Numbered from the stretch's first letter, positions 1 to 8,584 are shown. The stretch is DNA of 64,000 nucleotides from Bacteroidaceae bacterium (GCA_017559845.1 JAFYQQ010000052.1:1-64000), one strand, 5' to 3'. Notes: generated from the sequence alone by a model not told the origin. Program-made: numbers and translations.

Positions 1-119
1 AATATGTGGAAATTTGGGAACCATCAAAAAGCAGTCTGAAAGTGTTAATTTTTAGAATGTACTGATAATTAAAGGTTTACAAATGGTTATTTCTGGTTGT
101 TTTTGGTTGTTTTGGGCTT

Positions 120-692
120 CTAAATACAACCCCTAAAAGCAGATTCACCTATGCTAACAAGAGAATTAGGGAAAGTAATTGAAGTCAGGGCAGAACAACC
201 CCTAAAAGCAGATTCACCTATGCTAACAAGAGAATTAGGGAAAGTTACATTTTTCAGACTCGAACAGTCTTTAAAGACCTCGTTCCCTATGCTTATATTA
301 TTAGATGAACTCGTAAAAGAATCTGAAAAAGTTATACTTGTCAGGGAATAACAACCATCAAATAAATTTCCCACAAAATTTGTTATTGAATTAGGGAAAG
401 ATACACTTTCCAGTAATCTGCAATGGGAAAATGCATCTGATGCTATGCCAGTAACACGATACAACTCGTCTCCTCTTGTAATAGATTCCGGTATTATTAT
501 AGAACCCTCATAATCAACCACAGTATTTGTAGATACTATTAATCTGCGACTATTCGCGACCTCAACAGTCTTATCAGTATAAGACGTAACATTATAATAA
601 ATTCCATCCACTATAAAATCAACAGCACTCGCTGATATGGAACTCAATAACAAGACTACAATTGCCAGGCATGCCTTCATCTTTCTTATCAT
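120..692 (-). CDS. Short BspA-like leucine-rich repeat protein, probably truncated
   Basis: The 190-residue product starts with a signal peptide (hydrophobic residues about 7-22, then SASA) and continues with 23-residue repeats of the BspA/TpLRR type, with motifs such as FPNSLVSIGESAFRGCS. Proteins of this family are usually surface adhesins of oral and gut Bacteroidales. The last two repeats are identical at DNA level (see the repeat entry). The reading frame stops with TAG straight after the second copy, with no capping or sorting domain, and low-complexity AAC/CAA-rich DNA follows. It is therefore either a truncated relic or a minimal secreted LRR. ATG codons at 692 and 680 both keep the signal peptide. 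The family call is firm; function as a complete gene is doubtful. Confidence 0.7.
   Translation of the reverse strand: MIRKMKACLAIVVLLLSSISASAVDFIVDGIYYNVTSYTDKTVEVANSRRLIVSTNTVVDYEGSIIIPESITRGDELYRVTGIASDAFSHCRLLESVSFPNSITNFVGNLFDGCYSLTSITFSDSFTSSSNNISIGNEVFKDCSSLKNVTFPNSLVSIGESAFRGCSALTSITFPNSLVSIGESAFRGCI
126..245 (-). repeat. 69-bp exact tandem duplication of one LRR unit
   Basis: Bases 126-176 and 195-245 are identical (51 bp) at a spacing of 69 bp, which is exactly one 23-codon LRR. Perfect identity in a family whose repeats normally diverge points to recent duplication by slippage or recombination. Confidence 0.9.
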
Positions 693-761
693 ACTGAAAA
701 AAATCTCTTGCCTACCACTTCCCCTGCTTCAGCGGTTAATATTAAGTTTGGTCATGGAAAT

Positions 762-800
762 AAAAAAAGACGTGGGAAAAACATTCATCGCTTACCCCAC
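762..800 (-). terminator. Possible intrinsic terminator of the structured RNA
   Basis: On the minus strand GTGGG...CCCAC (arms at 796-800 and 772-776, 19-nt loop) is followed by GTCTTTTTTT. The stem is short, so this is a moderate call. It fits as the 3' end of the RNA starting near 1113. Confidence 0.5.
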
Positions 801-1113
801 TATCCAGGCCTTCGCATTGCCTATGCACAAGGATAAGCAACTCAGCCAGCCCACGCCGTTGGGTATTATATATAATGTATACTGCAGGTCTTTTGACTTG
901 CAGGCATAGGGTATAATACACCCCACGTGAACGCTTCGTTGCGGTATCTTCTTGTGCATAATCAAAGTTGCGAAGTTTGATAGTAGAAGATAACGTTAAG
1001 AAAACGTCCTTTCATGCTCCTTGCCCCGGCGAGGTGCGCGACCCCAATTGTGGCAGCGGAAGCATATTCCAATAAGTTTTTGACCCGCCCGACCCGTTGG
1101 GACTGGCTTAGTC
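765..1113 (-). ncRNA. Candidate structured non-coding RNA, family not recognised
   Basis: A minus-strand TAACTTTG promoter (1119-1126) would start transcription near 1113. Two bases later comes CTAAGCCAGTCCC (1111-1099), which pairs with GGGCTGGCTGAG (852-841) in 11 of 12 positions, a closing stem around some 250 nt. Inside are a hairpin with outer arms at 945-952/985-992 and inner arms ATCAAA/TTTGAT, and another with arms 863-870/912-919 and 884-890/895-901. A possible terminator lies at 762-800. I see no convincing ORF. Signature blocks of RNase P RNA, tmRNA and SRP RNA are absent. A 6S-like RNA, or a relative of published Bacteroidales RNA motifs, is possible. The boundaries are inferred from the promoter and terminator. 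Confidence 0.6.
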
Positions 1114-1118
1114 AGGCA

Positions 1119-1126
1119 CAAAGTTA
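1119..1126 (-). promoter_or_regulatory. Bacteroidetes -7 element for the structured RNA
   Basis: TAACTTTG on the minus strand matches TAnnTTTG. The expected start falls at the first bases of the RNA's closing stem. Confidence 0.65.
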
Positions 1127-1402
1127 GGAATTATTTTCCATTTAAAAGAATAATGGTCAAGTTTTTTCATAATATCGGCATCCCAGAGCAGTAGTACTGC
1201 AAGTGGCAACGCAGATATACTGCACAGGCTGATGAAGATATACTGCGATGGCAGATGCAGTACTACTACTCTGAAAAAGGCAATAGGCTTCAATGGCCAA
1301 CGCATGCCGGTGCGATGGCTGTTGCATGCTGGTGTGTTGGCCAACGCAACGGCATGCATCGGGCTACGCACCATGGTGGAAAATCAAGGGAAATATGATA
1401 GG
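1127..1402. other. Spacer with nested short repeats, no convincing gene
   Basis: GCAGTAGTACTGC, two AGATATACTGC copies and CAGTACTACTACTCTG lie within 1190-1275. TGGCCAACGCA occurs twice (about 1293 and 1341), flanked by inverted GCATGC words. Short frames exist on both strands, but none resembles a known family. It reads like a decayed repeat element or gene remnant. Confidence 0.35.
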
Positions 1403-1441
1403 AAAAAAGAAGCCTGCTTACTTGGCGAGGTAAGCAGGCTT
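1403..1441 (-). terminator. Intrinsic terminator after the C_GCAxxG_C_C gene
   Basis: The 12-bp perfect inverted repeat AAGCCTGCTTAC/GTAAGCAGGCTT (1410-1421, 1430-1441) is followed on the minus strand by CTTTTTTCC. It lies 25 bp past the stop codon at 1466 and ends the long minus-strand gene cluster. Confidence 0.85.
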
Positions 1442-1465
1442 CTCTGAGATAGTTATTTGAATCTA

Positions 1466-2014
1466 TTATTTGCTATATTTCTGCTGCAGATATTCCATAT
1501 AGATGCGGACGGCGGTCTCGACCATTGCGGTGCAGGGACGACGACGGTAGTATGCCTCGGTGCGTTCTTCGGGCGTGGCCGTTATCGCCACTGCGGGCAC
1601 CACACCATCGGCAAGGGGTTTTGCCAATCCGAGCAGTTCGCGGCAAAGCAATGTGCCACAACGCTTGCAGAATTCGGCCGCAAGTTGCTGCACCACCTGA
1701 TAGTTGGCTTTCTTGAGCGTGGCATCAGGATACGAGCAGGAGGGTTCCGAAGGGCTGTCCTGGGGGTTCTGCACCTCCATGCCCGCCATCATGAACATTC
1801 CACAAGCAGCTCCGCAGGTCTCGCGCATTCGGCCAATGCCGCCACCGAACGAGGCGGACAATTGTGCAAGCGTGGCCGCATCAAGGCCATAGAAGTCTGC
1901 CAGCGCCAAAGTTACTGATTGGGCGCAATTATAGCCCTGGCGAAAGAATGCCACGGCCGCTTCGGCGCGGTTCTCGGTTTCGGTCTCCCAATGAGTGATT
2001 TCTGAGGGTTTCAT
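1466..2014 (-). CDS. C_GCAxxG_C_C family (putative redox-active) protein
   Basis: The 182-residue protein carries the Cys pattern of this family: GYNCAQS near residue 28, then RETCGAACGMFM, and further Cys in FCKRCGTLLC and RRPCTAMV. Members are small, mostly uncharacterised anaerobe proteins thought to bind metal or act in redox chemistry; that role is not experimentally established. I chose the ATG at 2014 because it follows the cca stop by two bases and because residues encoded upstream of it only echo cca in another frame. It is translationally coupled to cca and is the last gene before a strong terminator. Confidence 0.8.
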   Translation of the reverse strand: MKPSEITHWETETENRAEAAVAFFRQGYNCAQSVTLALADFYGLDAATLAQLSASFGGGIGRMRETCGAACGMFMMAGMEVQNPQDSPSEPSCSYPDATLKKANYQVVQQLAAEFCKRCGTLLCRELLGLAKPLADGVVPAVAITATPEERTEAYYRRRPCTAMVETAVRIYMEYLQQKYSK

Positions 2015-2016
2015 CT

Positions 2017-3528
2017 CTATTCGGTCTTGTTTTCTGTGTTCACGGGGTAAAGCCCTTTCTGGGCTGCACACTTCAACATATATTCGCGTGCCGCCTCGTG
2101 TGTGTTGGGAATCTGGCTGTCCCAGATGGCATCCTTGACCATCTGCTTCAGTTCGCCGATGATCTTGCAGGGTTCTATGCCGAAGGTCTGCATAATCTCC
2201 TCTCCGGTGATGGGATTGGTCCAAGTACGATAGGAATCGCGTGCCTGAAGATCGGAAAGCTTTTCGCGTACCATGCGGAAATTGTCCAGAAAGCGTTGCT
2301 TGCGCTGCTGGTTGCGGCTTGTAATGTCTGCCTCGCACAGGAGCATCAGGTCGTCAATGTCTTCCCCAGCCTCGAACAGCAATCGGCGCACGGCGCTGTC
2401 CGTCACCTCATCATCGGCAATGGCAATGGGGCGCATGTGGAGTCCCACCAAGCGCTGCACATATTTCATACGTTCGTCCATGGGAAGCTTCATGCGGCGG
2501 AACAAGCCGGGAATCATCTTTTCGCCCAGATAGTTGTGGTTATGGAATGTCCATCCTATGCCTTGCTCCCAACGCTTGCTGCGGGGTTTTCCTATGTCAT
2601 GCAAAAGTGCCGCCCATCTGAGCCATAACTTGTGTGAGAAGGTTTCCGCCTTTCCCTCATCGGGCTGTGCCTGCGGTTCATCTGGCCAATCTGCCGTAAC
2701 GCGGGCCACATTGTCCAACACCTCGAGCGAGTGGTAAAGATTGTCCTTGTGGGCGCGTCCTCCCCTCACTTCCACTCCTTCCAATGCAGCCACCTCGGGC
2801 ATGACCAGCGGAAGCAGTCCGCAGCGGGCCAATTCAATGAATCCCAGGCTGGGCACGGAAGAAAGCATAATCTTGTTCAGCTCGTCCACAATGCGTTCCT
2901 GGCTGATAATGGAAATACGCTGGGCATTGCGTTCCAGCGCCTGTTGTGTCTCGTCCTCAATGCACATCCGCAACTGGGTGGCAAAACGTATGCAACGCAT
3001 CATGCGCAGAGGGTCGTCGCTAAAGGTTACATCGGGGTCAAGGGGTGTGGCGATGATGCGGTCCTGCATATCAGCCAACCCATCAAAACGGTCTACCAGT
3101 TCGCCAAAACGATTGCCGTTGAGACAAACCGCCAAGGCATTAATGGTAAAGTCGCGACGGCAAAGGTCGTCCTCCAGGGTGCCGTCCTCCACAATGGGCT
3201 TGCGGCTGTCGTGACTGTAACTTTCCTTGCGTGCGCCTACAAACTCCACCTCTATGCCGCGATACTTGACCTGTGCTGTTCCGAAATTGCGGAACACACT
3301 TACATGCGCCCCCTTACCCAAACGCCGTCCCAAAGCCTCGGCCACGCTGATGCCCGAGCCTACCACCAGACAATCGATGTCCTTGCTGGGACGCTCCAGA
3401 AAGAGGTCGCGCACATAGCCTCCCACCACATAACACTCAACGCCCAGTTCGTCTGCCGTCTCGCCTATGCGGTGGAAGATGGGGCTGTCAAGCAGTTCCC
3501 GCATCTGGTCAAGGGTGATTTCCCTCAT
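2017..3528 (-). CDS. cca: CCA tRNA nucleotidyltransferase / poly(A) polymerase family, with HD domain
   Basis: A class II nucleotidyltransferase of 503 residues. GGYVRD (36-41) and the catalytic carboxylates in SKDIDCL (Asp50, Asp52) open the palm domain. RRDFTINALA (from 124) and DPLRMMRCIRFA follow as the nucleotide- and RNA-binding motifs, and an HD phosphohydrolase domain with LLHDIGK lies near residue 305. The enzyme adds or repairs the 3' CCA of tRNA; in Bacteroidetes the single family member is normally assigned that job. Its ATG overlaps the stop of the upstream lipoprotein gene by 4 bp (ATGA), so the two are coupled. Confidence 0.93.
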   Translation of the reverse strand: MREITLDQMRELLDSPIFHRIGETADELGVECYVVGGYVRDLFLERPSKDIDCLVVGSGISVAEALGRRLGKGAHVSVFRNFGTAQVKYRGIEVEFVGARKESYSHDSRKPIVEDGTLEDDLCRRDFTINALAVCLNGNRFGELVDRFDGLADMQDRIIATPLDPDVTFSDDPLRMMRCIRFATQLRMCIEDETQQALERNAQRISIISQERIVDELNKIMLSSVPSLGFIELARCGLLPLVMPEVAALEGVEVRGGRAHKDNLYHSLEVLDNVARVTADWPDEPQAQPDEGKAETFSHKLWLRWAALLHDIGKPRSKRWEQGIGWTFHNHNYLGEKMIPGLFRRMKLPMDERMKYVQRLVGLHMRPIAIADDEVTDSAVRRLLFEAGEDIDDLMLLCEADITSRNQQRKQRFLDNFRMVREKLSDLQARDSYRTWTNPITGEEIMQTFGIEPCKIIGELKQMVKDAIWDSQIPNTHEAAREYMLKCAAQKGLYPVNTENKTE

Positions 3529-3854
3529 CGCTTGAAGTCCTCCTGCAGTTTACGTCTGAAGAACTTTGCCTTTACATCCAGGCGTTCCCATTCCGCACTG
3601 TCAGCCTTGGCAAGACTGTCCTCTGCGGCAAACAGTTCCACGCTGTCCAGCAGCAGGATTCCCTGCTTGCGCGCCTCAATGGCTGTGGGGAAACGCTTGC
3701 GAAGCGACATAATGGTGTCTCTGGCCGCATTGTAGTCCTTGGCCTGCAAAGCTGCACGAGCTTCTGAAAGCATGCGGGCGCCTTCTTCTTCGGGCGAAAC
3801 ACCGCCACAAGAACAAAGCGCAAGCGTTGCGACTATAAGAAAACTGTATTTCAT
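3525..3854 (-). CDS. Small lipoprotein, function unknown
   Basis: The 109-residue product has a lipoprotein signal peptide with lipobox LALCSC (Cys near residue 16), then a short charged helical region. A segment resembling one tetratricopeptide hairpin (ARAALQAKDYNAARDTIMSL) suggests helical packing, perhaps protein binding. It shares ATGA with cca and sits downstream of DUF4250. I do not recognise a named family. The real start is clear because the signal peptide begins at the first ATG. Confidence 0.7.
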   Translation of the reverse strand: MKYSFLIVATLALCSCGGVSPEEEGARMLSEARAALQAKDYNAARDTIMSLRKRFPTAIEARKQGILLLDSVELFAAEDSLAKADSAEWERLDVKAKFFRRKLQEDFKR

Positions 3855-3924
3855 AATCTATGCTGTTATGTCCTAATTACTGAATTATTTTTTTCTCTGC
3901 TCCACAGAACCGCTCCGAAGGTTA

Positions 3925-4107
3925 CTACCAAAAACGGTTCTGCTCAGCATTGTACTCGAATCCGGCTCCACCCAACACCTCCTGTAAGGCGGTGGACTCA
4001 ACGCCCAGGCTGCCACACAACTCGTCCAGCGAAGGATAAACATCGCGCAATTGTGTGTTCACATAACTGAGCAGCATGAAAGGGTCTTTGGGCAAATTAT
4101 CCATCAT
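3925..4107 (-). CDS. DUF4250 domain protein
   Basis: A 60-residue cytosolic protein beginning MMDNLPKDPFMLLSYVNTQL, the hallmark start of DUF4250, with a conserved LDELC block and a C-terminal F/YN..QNRFW. Small DUF4250 proteins occur in Bacteroidetes and Firmicutes and have no established function. It lies 11 bp downstream of rseP and is probably cotranscribed. Two consecutive ATGs (4107 and 4104) are both possible starts. Confidence 0.85.
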   Translation of the reverse strand: MMDNLPKDPFMLLSYVNTQLRDVYPSLDELCGSLGVESTALQEVLGGAGFEYNAEQNRFW

Positions 4108-4118
4108 TCCTTGGAATT

Positions 4119-5540
4119 TTAAAGTCCGAACAAGGGGAATACAAAACGAACGATATCATTGCCGAATCCCAAAAGCATCAGAGCAAAGATGAGAAGGAGG
4201 CCGATGCGCTCAATCCACTCCATCGCCTTGTCCGAAGGCGCATGACCAGTGATAGCCTCATAGCCCAACAACACGATGTGGCCGCCGTCCAGGCCGGGAA
4301 TGGGCAGGATGTTCATCACCGCCAGAATGATGCTGATAAGCGCGGTCATGTTCCAGAACTTCAGCCAGTCCCACTGCGCAGGGAAGATACTGCCAATGGT
4401 AACAAACGAGCCTACGCTCTGCGCTCCCTTCTTTGAGGGGATGTATTTCAAGTCGTTCACATATCCACTCAACACATTCCATCCGAACTTCAATCCGGCC
4501 GGGATGCTTGACAGCAGGGTATATTCCTTGTAAGCAGGCTTGATTCCGGGCACACCACGAACCACACCCATCATGTAATCTGAGCCAAGTTCCATCACGC
4601 AGCTGTCCGGCTCCATACCGGGATTGACGAATACCACCGCCATTGTGCGCAGACGCAGGCTGTCGGCATTGGTGCATTCGGGTGATTCAAGGACGTCACG
4701 ACGGCGAAGATAAATCTTCTCATCAAAGTCGCCCCAGGTCTCCAGGCCTATACCGTCAATTGAACAGATGCGGCTTCCGCTTCGCATACCCACCTTTTCC
4801 GCAGGCGAGCCGGGCATTACCGTATCTACAACAATGGGTGCTACGGGTGCCATGAAGGCCGGCTCCATCTCCAGCATCTCCAGCATGTTCAGCCCATCTT
4901 CGGGCATAGTAAGCTGCACTTCCTCGCCACCGCGGAGAACCGTTACCACCGAAGCATTTGATATAGTACGCAGGTTGGATACAGAAAACTCTATGATGGA
5001 GTCGCCATCGGCAGCCACGGGAATGTCTCCGTTGCGGAAACCAAGTGACTGGGCATATTCGTTGAACTGGAAACCATCCGTGATGTTACGCATGGGAATA
5101 TATTCATGGCCCCAAGTGAAGAGCACGGCACTGTAAATGACCCAAGCGGTAATGAGATTCATTATCACACCACCTGCCATGATGAAGAAACGCTTCCACA
5201 CTTTCTGCGAACGGAACTCCCAAGGTTGTGCAGGTTGCTTCATCTGTTCGGTATCCATGCTCTCGTCCACCATTCCGGCAATCTTCACATAACCGCCCAG
5301 GGGAAGCCAGCCTATGCCGTATTCCGTCTCATTGTTCTTGAAATAAGGGAACAGTCGGGTGAACCACTTGTCACGCGTACTGAACAAATGGAACTTGGGG
5401 TTGAAGAACATATAGAACTTCTCCACCTTCACGCGGAAGAGTTTGCTGAAACCATAGTGGCCAAACTCGTGAAGCACCACAAGAAGGCTGAGGCAGCACA
5501 GGAGCTGCAAAGCTTTAATCGCTACTACTTGTAAATCCAT
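4119..5540 (-). CDS. rseP: RseP-type site-2 zinc metalloprotease
   Basis: An inner-membrane intramembrane protease of 473 residues. HEFGH at 24-28 provides two zinc-binding His and the catalytic Glu within the first membrane segment. A second site, NILPIPGLDGGH (around 411-421), supplies the zinc-binding Asp. Two PDZ-like regions lie between, including a VMPGSPAEKVGMRSG block. In other bacteria RseP cleaves anti-sigma factors and remnant signal peptides; the Bacteroidetes substrate is not visible here. It follows dxr by about 40 bp, the usual order in the phylum. Confidence 0.93.
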   Translation of the reverse strand: MDLQVVAIKALQLLCCLSLLVVLHEFGHYGFSKLFRVKVEKFYMFFNPKFHLFSTRDKWFTRLFPYFKNNETEYGIGWLPLGGYVKIAGMVDESMDTEQMKQPAQPWEFRSQKVWKRFFIMAGGVIMNLITAWVIYSAVLFTWGHEYIPMRNITDGFQFNEYAQSLGFRNGDIPVAADGDSIIEFSVSNLRTISNASVVTVLRGGEEVQLTMPEDGLNMLEMLEMEPAFMAPVAPIVVDTVMPGSPAEKVGMRSGSRICSIDGIGLETWGDFDEKIYLRRRDVLESPECTNADSLRLRTMAVVFVNPGMEPDSCVMELGSDYMMGVVRGVPGIKPAYKEYTLLSSIPAGLKFGWNVLSGYVNDLKYIPSKKGAQSVGSFVTIGSIFPAQWDWLKFWNMTALISIILAVMNILPIPGLDGGHIVLLGYEAITGHAPSDKAMEWIERIGLLLIFALMLLGFGNDIVRFVFPLFGL

Positions 5541-5582
5541 TTATCGTTTTAATTTCTAATATATTATGCTTAATTGACAAAA

Positions 5583-6758
5583 TCAAGATATACCCAAGAT
5601 AGATGCCGCCATTCTACGGCTCTCGGCATCGCATTGCAGATAATCCTCCAGTGTGGGGCTTACGGTGAGCGGCATGCGCTGGAGCGTTTCCTCAATGACA
5701 TCGGCCATCTGTAGGAAACCACACTGTCCACGGCGGAAAGCAAGGTTCACCACCTCGTTGGCGGCATTGAGCACGCAGGGAGCCGTGCCGCCTGTACGCA
5801 TTACGTCATAGGCAAGTTGCAGGCAGCGGAAGCGCTTCATATCGGGGGCTTCAAACGTGAGGTCGCCCATCTGCCACCAATCCATTCGGGGGAAATCGCT
5901 ATAGACACGATAAGGATATGTGAAAGCCAGTTGGATGGGCACTCTCATGTCCGGACAACCCAATTGCGCCTTCACGGCTCCGTCCTGGAACTGCACGGCA
6001 CTGTGTACAACGCTCTGCGGATGCACCACCACCTGAATCTGGTCGGGGGTGACATCAAAAAGCCAACGGGCCTCAATGACCTCAAAGCCCTTGTTCATCA
6101 TGCTGGCGCTGTCAATGGTGATCTTGGCTCCCATCTCCCAATTCGGATGCTTGAGCGCCATTGCCGGGGTCACGTCCTTCATCTGCTCCATCGTGAAGGA
6201 GCGGAAAGGACCTCCCGAGGCCGTAAGAATCAGCTTCTCCACGGGACTCACCTCCCCTACGAGGCATTGGAAAATTGCGCTGTGCTCGCTATCCACAGGA
6301 AACATGGGCACGCCTTTTTCCAGACACTTTTCCGTTACCAGCTCGCCAGCCACCACCAAGGTTTCCTTGTTGGCCAGGGCGATGGGCTTTCCTGCCTCCA
6401 CAGCACTTAGCGTGGGACGCAGCCCGGCAAAGCCGACCAATGCGGTCAGCACCATGTCCACCGGCTCCATCTGCACCACTTGGCACAAGGCCTCGGCTCC
6501 GGCATAAACCTGTACCGGTTCGTTGGCCAGCGCCTCGCTTACGTAGGCATATTTGCTCTCGTCGGCAATCACCACCGCAGCGGGTTGGAAACGCCTTGCC
6601 TGCTCAATCAGCAAGTCGGCCTGACTGTTTGCCGTAAGCACATAAGCCTCCAGCATGTCTGCATGCTCCTCAATGACCTGAAGAGCCTGTACGCCAATGC
6701 TTCCGGTACTGCCCAGAATACATATCTTCTTCTTTTTGTTTGCGTTATCGTTTCCCAT
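5583..6758 (-). CDS. dxr: 1-deoxy-D-xylulose 5-phosphate reductoisomerase
   Basis: The 391-residue enzyme makes 2-C-methyl-D-erythritol 4-phosphate in the non-mevalonate isoprenoid pathway. The N-terminal NADPH-binding loop GSTGSIG (16-22) is intact. The metal and substrate motifs VDSEHSAIFQ and ASGGPFR are present, as is the SMMNKGFEVIEA helix. The pathway partner ispF lies on the opposite strand at 12.75 kb. The gene sits between rimM (6 bp upstream) and rseP in a tight minus-strand cluster. Confidence 0.96.
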   Translation of the reverse strand: MGNDNANKKKKICILGSTGSIGVQALQVIEEHADMLEAYVLTANSQADLLIEQARRFQPAAVVIADESKYAYVSEALANEPVQVYAGAEALCQVVQMEPVDMVLTALVGFAGLRPTLSAVEAGKPIALANKETLVVAGELVTEKCLEKGVPMFPVDSEHSAIFQCLVGEVSPVEKLILTASGGPFRSFTMEQMKDVTPAMALKHPNWEMGAKITIDSASMMNKGFEVIEARWLFDVTPDQIQVVVHPQSVVHSAVQFQDGAVKAQLGCPDMRVPIQLAFTYPYRVYSDFPRMDWWQMGDLTFEAPDMKRFRCLQLAYDVMRTGGTAPCVLNAANEVVNLAFRRGQCGFLQMADVIEETLQRMPLTVSPTLEDYLQCDAESRRMAASILGIS

Positions 6759-6764
6759 AGTTCA

Positions 6765-7280
6765 TTATTCGTTCAAATCGAGCAATTCGGAAGGCAAGTC
6801 CACCAACACCGTTCGTCCGGCATGGTCAACCTCCATGACAAATTCCTCCACAGCGGGTATCATCAGCGAACCCACGTAGAAGAGGACATTGGATGTGGAG
6901 TCGTCCACCTGATCTATTTCGCCCAGGAATCCAGCCTGGCGGTCCACCACACGGAAACCCGTAAAATGGTTCCAGGCAAACTCGTCATCGGGTTGCACAT
7001 CGGGTGTCAGTTCGTAAGGGAAGTACACACCAGTGCCGCACAACTCGCGAGCCTCCTCCGAGGTGTCGTACCCCAAGAACTTTACCAGCGCCACGGTGTT
7101 GCTGCGGAAGCGGTACTCCTCCATGAAGAAAGGCACCAGAATGCCGTCAATGCGCAACACCAGATAATCGGCATCGGCACGATCCCACACATCGTCTGTA
7201 AAGGAAAGCGACACCTCTCCCTTCACACCGTGGGTGCGCGTAATCTGTCCTATTCGGTAAACTTTGTCTTCAGCAATCAT
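6765..7280 (-). CDS. rimM: 16S rRNA processing protein RimM
   Basis: A 171-residue assembly factor for the 30S head. The N-terminal RimM barrel begins VYRIGQITRTHGVKGEVSLS, and a PRC barrel follows (FRVVDRQAGFLGEIDQVDDS). RimM binds S19 and matures 16S rRNA. Its ATG shares one base with the murA stop codon, so translation is probably coupled. Confidence 0.95.
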   Translation of the reverse strand: MIAEDKVYRIGQITRTHGVKGEVSLSFTDDVWDRADADYLVLRIDGILVPFFMEEYRFRSNTVALVKFLGYDTSEEARELCGTGVYFPYELTPDVQPDDEFAWNHFTGFRVVDRQAGFLGEIDQVDDSTSNVLFYVGSLMIPAVEEFVMEVDHAGRTVLVDLPSELLDLNE

Positions 7281-8584
7281 TATACTCGGCTTATATGGGC
7301 GCCCAAAGCGTTCAGGCGCGTTTCTATCTTCTCATATCCACGGTCAATCTGACCGATGTTTTCAATACGGCTCGTTCCCTCCGCACTCATCGCCGCAATG
7401 AGCAGGGCGATTCCGGCACGGATGTCGGGGCTGGTCATGCAGCGGCCTCGCAGGCGCATTTGCCTGTCATGGCCCACAACCACTGCCCTATGAGGGTCGC
7501 ACAGGATAATCTGCGCCCCCATGTCAATGAGCTTGTCCACGAAGAACAAACGGCTCTCGAACATTTTCTGATGAATCAGCACCGAGCCTTTTGCCTGTGT
7601 GCTGACCACAAGAAGCACGCTCAGCAAGTCTGGGGTCAAACCTGGCCAGGGCGCGTCTGCAAGCGTCATGAAGGAGCCGTCAAGGAAAGTCTCAATCTCA
7701 TAGTGGTCCTGACGGGGCACAATCAAATCGTCTCCCTCGGCAATCACTTCAATGCCCAAGCGGCGGAAGGTCTGCGGAATTACGCCAAGCTGGGGCAGAT
7801 GCACGCCACGGATGCGGATGCCGTGGCCCACCATTGCACCCATTCCGATGAAAGACCCGATTTCAATCATATCGGGCAGAATGGTATGGGTGGTTCCGTG
7901 CAGCGAGGAAACGCCCTCGATGGTGAGCAGATTGCTGGCAATGCCGCTGATGCGGGCACCCATCCCCACCAGCATTTGGCAGAGTTGCTGCAGATAAGGC
8001 TCACACGCCGCGTTGTAGATTGTGGTGGTTCCCTTGGCGGTAACGGCAGCCATGATGATGTTGGCCGTACCGGTTACGGAAGCCTCGTCCAGCAGCATGT
8101 ATGCTCCGTGCAGTTCCTTGGCCTGGATGGTATATACGCCGCGGGCGCCGTCATACGCGAAGGATGCGCCCAGGCGTTCCATTCCCATGAAGTGGGTGTC
8201 CAGCCTGCGGCGGCCAATCTTGTCGCCTCCGGGGCGCGCCATGGCGGCCTGTCCGAAACGGGCCAGCAACGGGCCGAGCATCATTACACTGCCGCGCAAG
8301 TTGCTGCATCCTTCCAGAAACTCCTGCGACGTGACGGATTCCGCACACACTCCCCTTGCGCAGAATGTGAGGTCGCCGGGGGCATTGCGCTCCACGGAGA
8401 CACCAATCTGCTGAAGCAGGCCTATCTGGTTGTTCACGTCGGCAATGTCCGGAAGATTCTTTATACGGACAGGCTCGTCGGTCAGCAGCACGGCACACAG
8501 CACCTGCAGCGCCTCGTTCTTGGCGCCCTGGGGCGTGATGTCGCCCTGCAGAGGATATCCTCCGTCAATTATGAAGGCCGCCAT
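7280..8584 (-). CDS. murA: UDP-N-acetylglucosamine 1-carboxyvinyltransferase, Asp-type active site
   Basis: The 434-residue enzyme transfers enolpyruvate from PEP to UDP-GlcNAc in the first committed step of peptidoglycan synthesis. The active-site Lys-Asn pair lies at 22-23 (AKNEAL), with the ITGTANI-like region AKELHGAYMLLDEASVTGTA further on. The mobile loop reads RPGGDKIGRRRLD, so Asp121 occupies the position of the catalytic Cys (Cys115 in E. coli) that fosfomycin alkylates. Enzymes with this replacement are active but fosfomycin-insensitive in other phyla. Its start overlaps the end of the DUF4290 gene by 16 bp. Confidence 0.95.
   Translation of the reverse strand: MAAFIIDGGYPLQGDITPQGAKNEALQVLCAVLLTDEPVRIKNLPDIADVNNQIGLLQQIGVSVERNAPGDLTFCARGVCAESVTSQEFLEGCSNLRGSVMMLGPLLARFGQAAMARPGGDKIGRRRLDTHFMGMERLGASFAYDGARGVYTIQAKELHGAYMLLDEASVTGTANIIMAAVTAKGTTTIYNAACEPYLQQLCQMLVGMGARISGIASNLLTIEGVSSLHGTTHTILPDMIEIGSFIGMGAMVGHGIRIRGVHLPQLGVIPQTFRRLGIEVIAEGDDLIVPRQDHYEIETFLDGSFMTLADAPWPGLTPDLLSVLLVVSTQAKGSVLIHQKMFESRLFFVDKLIDMGAQIILCDPHRAVVVGHDRQMRLRGRCMTSPDIRAGIALLIAAMSAEGTSRIENIGQIDRGYEKIETRLNALGAHISRV

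Noticed and set aside
637..909. 90-codon plus-strand frame
   Set aside because: It runs antisense to the BspA-like gene start and then through the RNA terminator and stem.
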